The position numbers and the translations under genes are program-made. Below the pieces are notes generated by a model. It searched no databases. It was not told the DNA's origin and was given only the letters and a program-made list of their open reading frames with translations. This document shows, one piece after another, positions 16,801 through 21,242 of a DNA stretch of 21,242 nt. The DNA is from a virus, in IMG/VR virus record IMGVR_UViG_3300043783_000028, positions 1-21,242 of that record, one strand, 5' to 3'. Position 1 is the stretch's first letter, and each line of letters opens with the position of its first letter.

Positions 16801-17696
16801 CTGGGCTCCCGACACTCCGATACAAGTCATTGGGATACCCATCAGACACGGCCTATGCCGCGCATAAGACTGGCACTCCGGCCCCTCAGAGCGCAGCCAC
16901 TCCGCCACAGGCAGCGCCGCCAGTAAAGCCGCCCGCAACATCGACGCCAACGAAGACGGTGGCGCATGCTCCAGCCACCCCTAGCAGTCCGCAGACGCAG
17001 ATGCTGAATGGCGTTGATCTGAATGCGATTCCAAAATTGCCACCGCTCCCAGCCGTCGTCGATCAGCCAACAAAGGCTCGCGCAGATGAGCGCGCGACGT
17101 CTGATGTGAAAGTGCAAAACGATACGATGGGTTCTTTGTCGCAGCAGGCAGCGGCCGCCGCAAGAAACACGGCTGTCTATTCTCAACTGGAAAAAACGTT
17201 AGCGAACGCAAGTCCGCGCGAGTTCGGTCCAAGCTCATCTACATATAAAGCGGTAATGGGACTCAAAACATACCTTAGCGGGCTACCTCCAGATGGGCTC
17301 GTGAATCAAGCGGAAGCCGATAAATATCTCGCACAGCTGGGCGTTGGTGGCTCAAAGCAATTGCTCGGAGCTGACCAGCAGTTGAGACAGCAAGAAATGC
17401 TACTGCTGATGTCGCGCGCAAATCCCAACATAGATCAACCGTTGCAGGTAATCAAAAACTTGGCAGCCTTTGGCCGCGTTGGGAATGAGTATGATTTTAA
17501 AGCGGCGAACACCGGCGTGGCAGCGATTCGCAACGGCGCCGATCCGTTCGCTGTGCCTGGCGCCATTGAGAGCCAAATGCCGCGGGCGGCGTATGTCACC
17601 GGGAAACTCAACACCCCGCAGTCGCACCTTGATTACCTGAAGGCGCATCCCGAAACGGCATCGCAGTTCAAAGCCAAACATGGATATCTACCGTAA
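13857..17696 (+). CDS. Large Ala/Gln-rich phage protein with internal S74 chaperone domain; candidate ejection protein
   Basis: 1279 residues from GTG 13857; an ATC at 13818 may be the real start. Residues 1-290 are helical and Gln/Ala-rich, with LGTAIESGAFGGDRTGLAAANL near 127-148. An S74 intramolecular chaperone-like domain follows (about 299-365): FFSDVRLKHDIKQIG with S300, D301, R303 and K305 at the Ser/Lys self-cleavage positions, then HIGLIAQKVEKKHPEAVGL. Three basic 'R..Y..DGG' patches are at 381-392, 557-573 and 645-654, an Ala-rich tract is at 493-555, and the C-terminal ~250 residues are helical. S74 domains normally end fibres; here 900 residues follow. Its size, composition and position next to the 600-residue candidate ejection protein suggest a DNA-ejection or virion-internal role; this is inference. 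The stop overlaps the next start as TAATG. Confidence 0.65.
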   Translation: MPASVLAAYQSVNQKADTTANTPFQTYGGEFVAPINQQQSAGVAGTNAAANEAQPYFGAATGDIQSTQANTQPINDAATGLAAASAGPVNAQQIGSQQIDQFMNPYLNTVLGSTAGLLNQNNQQQQAGQLGTAIESGAFGGDRTGLAAANLEQQQNLANANIYSGIASGAFNTALGAAQQQQGVNLGAGQANRAALASAGQELAGIGQTAYGEGANTATTLAGLGAGAQTAGLQGAQAQIGAGTLEQQTAQAQDTAQYNQFLQQQSYPFQVDSWLASIAEGTGALSGSTTTTSQPGGFFSDVRLKHDIKQIGKTFDGQEIYSYKMHGDDRTHIGLIAQKVEKKHPEAVGLAGGYKIVDYGAATEKAANRGHFYSGGVVPIRRKAYADGGMPYDYLSAQQQMYAPMESRQNRNIPNQAPAAHQLAVASGSPTPVPTGASNLNQSLGLINNGRTLYNRFSSPSSTPSTPTPAGAWSDPATSGGFDGSAGYSGGLAPAAAPAAETAAPAAAEAAAPAAAEAAVPVAADAAVGAGAETAAALAAEYAAADVGAAALIAAKRGGRMKRPGLDAGGMPYQGDGAGTPYQSADGTMDIPNDPNTAKLQTAGPLKKQPTGLQTALSMGDPNSLGTTVGSMFSNTALSRGGLARRRRGYDDGGDVSDSDMPELTVEGQRPDPVTYAGGVNPEPIKVDSGAEPPMPGLKGGLPPDSPPASTDHWWKHAENVVPILQGLAAMGTAPTKHLGVALAAGLGAGAQSWLPAQQQEADIQRTQLQNQMARMQVGAMRGAMTPPSGGGSQATIPGAPPSDASALPGYFAKKYNPTMTPAELSRYNSAQVAGGYTKNPGLAQSVMTDYQQRVARQQQDAIQQHDQAYSVATAQDGNFAALAKSDPVAAAAISKSLGFDAASNQIPPSADEAAKQYATAKVTAIHPWTGSDYKDEGGSFRDTRTGKPAIGATAQTLTAEQTQQNWQRAVAEANEPVTTGAGLPTLRYKSLGYPSDTAYAAHKTGTPAPQSAATPPQAAPPVKPPATSTPTKTVAHAPATPSSPQTQMLNGVDLNAIPKLPPLPAVVDQPTKARADERATSDVKVQNDTMGSLSQQAAAAARNTAVYSQLEKTLANASPREFGPSSSTYKAVMGLKTYLSGLPPDGLVNQAEADKYLAQLGVGGSKQLLGADQQLRQQEMLLLMSRANPNIDQPLQVIKNLAAFGRVGNEYDFKAANTGVAAIRNGADPFAVPGAIESQMPRAAYVTGKLNTPQSHLDYLKAHPETASQFKAKHGYLP

Positions 17697-19498
17697 TGCC
17701 TGACACGAACCCATACGAAGACGGGACTGCGGACGCGGCAGCGCCACCGGCTGCAAATCCTTATGATTCGTTAGATCCGAAGCCAGCGGCTGCGGGCAAT
17801 CAGACTACCTACGATCCTACAGAAGGTATGTCGACCAGCGATAAATTCGTATCTGGCGTCGGTAAATCATTCGTTGACACCGGGCGCGGTATCTATCAAT
17901 TAGGCGCTTCATTGGGACACGCCATGGGGGTCGTTCCAGATGAGAAAATGAAGCAGATTCAGGACGACGCCGATGAGGCCAAACACCTCGATCAGCCACT
18001 GATGAAAACTGGCGCTGGGACTGCTGGCGATATTGCAGGTAGCGTTGCACAAATGGGAGCAACCCCTGAATTGTTGCCAGCCAAATTGGCTTCGATGCCA
18101 TTCCTTGCAGATGCGGCGAGTGGTGCTGCTTTCAGTGGCGCACAACCGACCGCAACCGGCGAGAGCCGCGCGGAGAATGCCGCGATAGGCGGGGCTGGCG
18201 GGGCCGCTGGTTCATTGGCAGGGAAGGCTTTGGGATTTGTCGCGCAACCATTGAAAAATTCTTTAACTACTGCTGGACAGCACGCTGTCGACATATTGAA
18301 ACAAGCGGGCGTCCCGCTGGACCTTGCTCAACAGACAGGAAGCCGTATAGCGCAGACTATTAAAAATGTCGTCGCAGATAACCCGATCATAGGGCAGTCG
18401 GTATTCCCAGAAGAGCAGGGAAAAGTTTTCAATCGTGCCGTCCTTAAAAAGATGGGAATTAACGATCCATCGGTGACATCTGCCGATAGTGATACGCTGC
18501 AAGCAGGTAGGACAGCAATCACTGGCGTAATGAACGACGTGGCATCGCGAAATCCTATTAAGTACGACGATGGACTTGAGACTGACTTAGCTGGCATAGA
18601 AAAAGACGCTAGCGGACAATTGTCACCCAATGACTTAGGACCCGTAAAAGCGCACCTAAATAATATTGTTCAGGCTGCTGCCGAAAATAACGGTTCTATT
18701 CCTGGCGCTGTGTATCAGAAAATTCGCTCACAGCTAGGTGCACTCTCAAAAGATCCGAGATACGCGCCAGTGGTCGGTGACATTCAAGAATCGCTAGATG
18801 ATGCGTTTCAGCGCTCCACATCACCCGAAGATCAGCAAGCACTGTCAACTGCACGCCAGCAATACCGCACTATGAAACAAATTGAAGGGGCTGTTGATCC
18901 GTCGACCGGCGATATTAGTCCTGGAAAACTTTTAAACCAGATCAACGTAAAGGCGAACAGAAATCAATCGCTTTACGGCCAAGGAGATCAATCTCTGGTG
19001 GAGTTAGCAAAGGCCGGAAAAAATGTTTTGGCGCCCGTGAACCCTAATTCCGGTACGGCACGTCGATTAGCTGGTATGGCTGGCATGGGAGCACTCGCTG
19101 GCGGCGCTGATGAAATTATGCATGGCGATCCCATAGAAGCCTTGAAAGTAGGCGCGGGAGTTGCCGCGGCTCCATGGGTTGGGCGAAAACTGTTAGAGAA
19201 TCAGACCGCCGGTAAAATCATAACTGGATGGAACAACAGCAAAATATTGAAAGGCGCAACGGACGCAACGCGCAAGGTCTTAGCGCCAGCGGTGCCTGCT
19301 ACAATCAATGCCAAAAACGAAGGCGCAGATATTGCGCGAGCCAGCGGTGGAAAAGTTGATCACGAAGTTCTGGTGAATCGCCTCATGAAGCGATGGAAGG
19401 ATGCGAAGCGCGCCACCGACCATACGACCGCGCCGCTGCTAAAAGTCGACGATTCAACCATCCAAAAGGCGCTAGACATAGCTGGGCGAGCAATATGA
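17696..19498 (+). CDS. Candidate DNA-ejection (internal virion) protein
   Basis: 600 residues, start in a TAATG overlap. The N-terminal ~45 residues are acidic, Pro/Ala-rich and disordered-looking. A Gly/Ala-rich, moderately hydrophobic region (about 100-185) could insert into membrane. Then come 'VDILKQAGVPLDLAQQTGSRIAQ' and 'VADNPIIGQSVFPEEQGKVFNRAVLKKMGI' (about 200-262), a segment type I associate with large phage ejection proteins, followed by long helical regions and a further Gly/Ala-rich stretch near 455-490. The C-terminal ~52 residues (549-600) carry SGGKVDHEVLVNRLMKRWK and KRATDHTTAPLL motifs, probably a virion-assembly tail. The order (long protein, then this) resembles the ejection-protein gene clusters of short-tailed phages. 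No enzymatic domain such as a transglycosylase is visible. Confidence 0.6.
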   Translation: MPDTNPYEDGTADAAAPPAANPYDSLDPKPAAAGNQTTYDPTEGMSTSDKFVSGVGKSFVDTGRGIYQLGASLGHAMGVVPDEKMKQIQDDADEAKHLDQPLMKTGAGTAGDIAGSVAQMGATPELLPAKLASMPFLADAASGAAFSGAQPTATGESRAENAAIGGAGGAAGSLAGKALGFVAQPLKNSLTTAGQHAVDILKQAGVPLDLAQQTGSRIAQTIKNVVADNPIIGQSVFPEEQGKVFNRAVLKKMGINDPSVTSADSDTLQAGRTAITGVMNDVASRNPIKYDDGLETDLAGIEKDASGQLSPNDLGPVKAHLNNIVQAAAENNGSIPGAVYQKIRSQLGALSKDPRYAPVVGDIQESLDDAFQRSTSPEDQQALSTARQQYRTMKQIEGAVDPSTGDISPGKLLNQINVKANRNQSLYGQGDQSLVELAKAGKNVLAPVNPNSGTARRLAGMAGMGALAGGADEIMHGDPIEALKVGAGVAAAPWVGRKLLENQTAGKIITGWNNSKILKGATDATRKVLAPAVPATINAKNEGADIARASGGKVDHEVLVNRLMKRWKDAKRATDHTTAPLLKVDDSTIQKALDIAGRAI

Positions 19499-19595
19499 AT
19501 GTCCACCCTATTACGCCAGCAATTATGAGCCACAGCAACGTGCCGTACACGAGGACTAGGAAACCGATCATCAGTATGTATAAGAATATGATCAC
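19383..19595 (-). CDS. Possible antisense two-helix membrane protein (uncertain)
   Basis: A 70-residue minus-strand frame, starting GTG at 19595, mostly in the only gap between the confident late genes and overlapping the 3' end of the upstream gene by 116 bases. Residues 2-48 contain no charged residue and are dominated by Leu, Ile, Val, Phe and Trp, enough for two membrane helices, and are followed by a basic tail beginning NRR (48-50). This matches small phage membrane proteins such as holins. Against it: no other gene is on this strand, the ribosome-binding site is weak (GAG 5 bases before the GTG), and strings of hydrophobic residues can arise in antisense frames. The alternative + strand frame at 19495-19701 is equally unproven. 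Confidence 0.3.
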   Translation of the reverse strand: MIIFLYILMIGFLVLVYGTLLWLIIAGVIGWTFILLAQLCLAPFGWLNRRLLAAARSYGRWRASHPSIAS

Positions 19596-19701
19596 GAAAA
19601 CTCACTCAGTGGAAGCACCCTACCACCCCTTCCCGCTGTCGTCACCATGCAATGCGGGTAGGGGAAAGCCTGCATCCTGGCGTGACATAAGGAGCGACTA
19701 G
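19495..19701 (+). CDS. Possible small + strand gene, unknown
   Basis: 68-residue frame whose ATG overlaps the previous TGA as ATGA and whose TAG ends one base before the next GTG, so it fills the gap exactly as operon genes do here. The product (begins MNVHPITPAIMSHSNVP) is basic, with no recognised domain, and its middle is Pro/Ser/Tyr-rich. The spacing argues for a real gene; the amino-acid composition is unlike its neighbours and argues against. It overlaps the hairpin at 19626-19664 and is antisense to the hydrophobic frame at 19383-19595. Only one of the two frames is likely to be real. Confidence 0.3.
   Translation: MNVHPITPAIMSHSNVPYTRTRKPIISMYKNMITKTHSVEAPYHPFPLSSPCNAGRGKPASWRDIRSD
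19626..19664 (+). other. Strong GC-rich RNA hairpin in the late-operon gap
   Basis: Arms CCCCTTCCCGC (19626-19636) and GCGGGTAGGGG (19654-19664) pair at 10 of 11 positions with one T-T mismatch and a 17-base loop. It lies 39 bases before the GTG at 19703. No T run follows on either strand, so it is not a canonical intrinsic terminator. A transcript-processing or translational control element is possible. Confidence 0.5.
19689..19694 (+). promoter_or_regulatory. Ribosome-binding site for the gp53-like tail fibre
   Basis: AAGGAG at 19689-19694 stands 8 bases before the GTG at 19703. It decides that start: it is the best ribosome-binding site in the gap. Confidence 0.75.
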
Positions 19702-19702
19702 C

Positions 19703-20650
19703 GTGAGTACGTTTTCACCCAACAAAAACATAGAGGAGCCTGCATCAGGCTCTTATACAAACGCATGGGCGGCCCCGATCAACGCTAATTTCACGTTGAT
19801 AGATTCAGCATTCGGTGGCACGACAACGATAAATGTAACCGGGATTAGTGCGGGCACTTACGCATTAGTTCCGACGCAATACATCCCATGCAACATCGAG
19901 TTCACCGGCACGCTCGGCGCGAACCTCACTTATGTCGTCCCGCCTGGCGTTGGCGGAAACTGGACGATATCCAACACCACGACGGGTGCATTTAATATCA
20001 ATTTCGGGGTAAGCGGCGGCGGTGCTTCGTTGGTGGTGCAAGGGGCTCGCACACTGATCAACAGTGATGGTAATACGACAGCATACGCGGATGATGCTCA
20101 GTATTTGTTGGCGACACAGTTTGCCACAACTGCAGCGAATACCGCGCAGTCGACGGCCGAAGCCTTCGCGACGGCAGCGGACGCGGTGGTCACAACGAAC
20201 ACGGAGGCCTTTGCGACGAGCGCGGCGAGCAACGCGCAGACGAATGCCGAGAATTTCACTCTCGCGCAAGGCTATGCGCCGCTCGCCTCCCCTGCGCTCA
20301 CTGGCACCCCTACGGCGCCCACTGCGGCGGTTGGCACGAGCACGACGCAGCTGGCGACGACGGCATTCTCTGCCGGCACCTCCTCTCTCGCGAGTAACGG
20401 GTGGGTCGTAAACCCTTCCGGCCTCAAAGAAATTTGGGGCACCGCGACTTTAAGCGTCTCAGGCACCGCGTATTCGTTCAGCAGCGTATCGGGAGCGACG
20501 TTTCCCACGGCATGTTTTCAGGTGCTGATCACCCCTATTGCTGGGGCTGGGGTGTATCCATCGTTCTCCGTGACCGGGATCAGCACCACAGGATTTACGT
20601 TAAATGCCAACAATGCGGGCCCGTATTTTTTCAGGGCGTTGGGGCACTAG
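19703..20650 (+). CDS. Tail fibre with collar-type repeat and gp53-like C-terminal domain
   Basis: 315 residues, GTG start set by AAGGAG. The N-terminus 'NIEEPASGSYTNAWAAPINANFTLIDSAFGG' is a typical phage fibre anchor, followed by a beta domain (about 40-120) and then a helical, Ala/Thr-rich coiled-coil-like stretch (about 130-195). At about 196-225, 'YAPLASPALTGTPTAPTAAVGTSTTQLATTAF' matches the phage tail-fibre/collar repeat. The C-terminal part begins NGWVVNPSGLKEIWGTATLS and ends 'SFSVTGISTTGFTLNANNAGPYFFRALGH', the pattern of the gp53-like fibre tip. A receptor-binding fibre at the virion tail is the likely role. This is a second fibre besides 1406-4819 and the GH16-like protein. The next gene's ATG directly follows its TAG. 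Confidence 0.75.
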   Translation: MSTFSPNKNIEEPASGSYTNAWAAPINANFTLIDSAFGGTTTINVTGISAGTYALVPTQYIPCNIEFTGTLGANLTYVVPPGVGGNWTISNTTTGAFNINFGVSGGGASLVVQGARTLINSDGNTTAYADDAQYLLATQFATTAANTAQSTAEAFATAADAVVTTNTEAFATSAASNAQTNAENFTLAQGYAPLASPALTGTPTAPTAAVGTSTTQLATTAFSAGTSSLASNGWVVNPSGLKEIWGTATLSVSGTAYSFSSVSGATFPTACFQVLITPIAGAGVYPSFSVTGISTTGFTLNANNAGPYFFRALGH

Positions 20651-21052
20651 ATGAGTGCTGTCGATATCGCCACTGCGAGACTGAAGACCGAGGAGGGTTT
20701 TCGGGGCACCCTCTACGTCGACACGACGGGGCATCCGACAATCGGCTATGGCTTCAATGTGAGCGCGGGAATTAGTCAATATGCCGCAGGCGCGCTCCTG
20801 ACAGCGCAGGTGCAGGAATTGGACGAATCACTGCAGCAGTACTCATGGTATTCAATCGATGCGGTGCGCCAGTCTGTGCTGCTCGATATTGCCTTAAATC
20901 AAGGGATTTTGGGGCTTTTGCATTATCCAAAAATGCTCGCCGCCATTGGCGCTGGCGATTGGACTGAGGCCGCTGCACAATGCACGGTCGCGGATGCACA
21001 GTTGAACGAAACGCGTTACGCGCCGCTTCGCGCGTTGCTACTTTCAGGATAG
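20651..21052 (+). CDS. T4-type lysozyme (GH24 endolysin)
   Basis: 133 residues. The N-terminal catalytic segment 'LKTEEGFRGTLYVDTTGHPT' gives the E-8x-D-5x-T arrangement of T4 lysozyme: E15, D24 and T30 match T4 E11, D20 and T26 in spacing, and IGYGFN follows. The rest has the expected helical body with 'SVLLDIALNQGILGLLHYPKMLAAI' and the late 'NETRYAPLRALLLSG' helix. GH24 enzymes cleave the beta-1,4 bond between N-acetylmuramic acid and N-acetylglucosamine in the host wall. No signal peptide, so release would need a holin; the next gene may provide it. It is slightly short versus T4 (164) but of normal length for small phage lysozymes. It follows the fibre gene with no gap. Confidence 0.85.
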   Translation: MSAVDIATARLKTEEGFRGTLYVDTTGHPTIGYGFNVSAGISQYAAGALLTAQVQELDESLQQYSWYSIDAVRQSVLLDIALNQGILGLLHYPKMLAAIGAGDWTEAAAQCTVADAQLNETRYAPLRALLLSG

Positions 21053-21059
21053 GTGACTT

Positions 21060-21242
21060 ATGCATACTCTCATCGTTTTATTTATCATCGTCGCGGCCTT
21101 CGCTTTGGTGTACTGGGGCATGACCGCGCTGCCGTTGCCCCCTGTTGTGCGCACCGTGATCATCGTTGTAATGGGGCTGATCGCGCTCGTGTTCATTTAC
21201 AATATGTTCGCTGGCGGCGGGATGAATTTCTCATTCAGGTGA
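21060..21242 (+). CDS. Small two-helix membrane protein, candidate holin
   Basis: 60 residues with two hydrophobic helices (about 3-24 and 30-51) and a short loop with Pro residues between them; the C-terminus is a Gly/Phe tail ending FSFR. Size and pattern fit small phage holins, and it directly follows the lysozyme (7 bases after its stop), the usual lysis order. AGGTGA at 21051-21056 gives a close ribosome-binding site. Homology to a known holin class cannot be claimed; any small membrane protein is possible. The stop TGA is at the end of the window, so the gene is complete. Confidence 0.6.
   Translation: MHTLIVLFIIVAAFALVYWGMTALPLPPVVRTVIIVVMGLIALVFIYNMFAGGGMNFSFR

Noticed and set aside
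19626-19664. Intrinsic terminator
   Set aside because: The hairpin is strong but no T run follows on either strand.
1-21242. Prophage or host genome context
   Set aside because: No integrase, attachment site, tRNA or host housekeeping gene is visible; this does not exclude integration elsewhere in the phage.

Overview
The window is part of a tailed double-stranded DNA bacteriophage genome: the late virion-structure and lysis region of what looks like a short-tailed (podovirus-type) phage of a moderately GC-rich bacterium. The grounds are a gp4-like tail accessory protein, an SU10-type head-tail adaptor, a P22 gp10-like tail hub/nozzle protein, long Ala/Gln/Gly-rich proteins that resemble ejection proteins, several fibre/adhesin genes, and a T4-type lysozyme beside a small hydrophobic protein. 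No ribosomal, tRNA, integrase, terminase, portal or capsid gene is visible. Capsid, portal and packaging genes presumably lie outside the window. The layout resembles uncultured environmental phages, but no taxon can be fixed from the sequence alone.

All confident genes are on the + strand and almost touch. ATGA, GTGA, TAATG and TGATG overlaps are frequent, as expected of one long late transcript with translational coupling. From left to right: a 5'-truncated glycosyltransferase and a SAM-dependent methyltransferase (1-1032); a small virion-type protein (1032-1409); a 1137-residue repetitive fibre with a collagen-like segment (1406-4819); a gp4-like tail accessory protein (4832-5551); a zinc-ribbon protein (5557-6405); a collagen-bearing tail protein with a glycoside hydrolase family 16 (GH16)-like domain (6402-8012); an SU10-type adaptor (8013-8798); a tail nozzle protein (8802-10907); three small or mid-size proteins, two with virion-like features (10904-12672); a GNAT acetyltransferase (12672-13163); an HNH endonuclease (13163-13810); a 1279-residue protein with an internal S74-type chaperone domain (13857-17696); a 600-residue candidate ejection protein (17696-19498); a 204-base gap with no confident gene (19499-19702); a gp53-like tail fibre (19703-20650); the lysozyme (20651-21052); and a two-helix holin-like protein (21060-21242).

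As a unit, the adaptor, accessory and nozzle proteins would close the capsid vertex and form the tail tube. The two long proteins probably enter the host with the DNA. The fibres and the GH16-like protein would bind or digest surface polysaccharide, and the lysozyme plus holin-like protein would end the cycle. The glycosyltransferase, methyltransferase and GNAT enzymes are accessory modifiers whose targets cannot be read from sequence.

The most notable observations are: (i) repeats in the 1137-residue fibre that are identical in protein but differ synonymously at two thirds to three quarters of codons; (ii) a GH16 catalytic-motif match (E398-x-D400-x-x-E403) in a tail protein; (iii) a large gene just after the HNH gene whose apparent N-terminus lacks any ATG/GTG/TTG and may start at an ATC codon at 13818; and (iv) the 204-base gap, which carries an 11-position hairpin and a minus-strand reading frame for a strongly hydrophobic protein.
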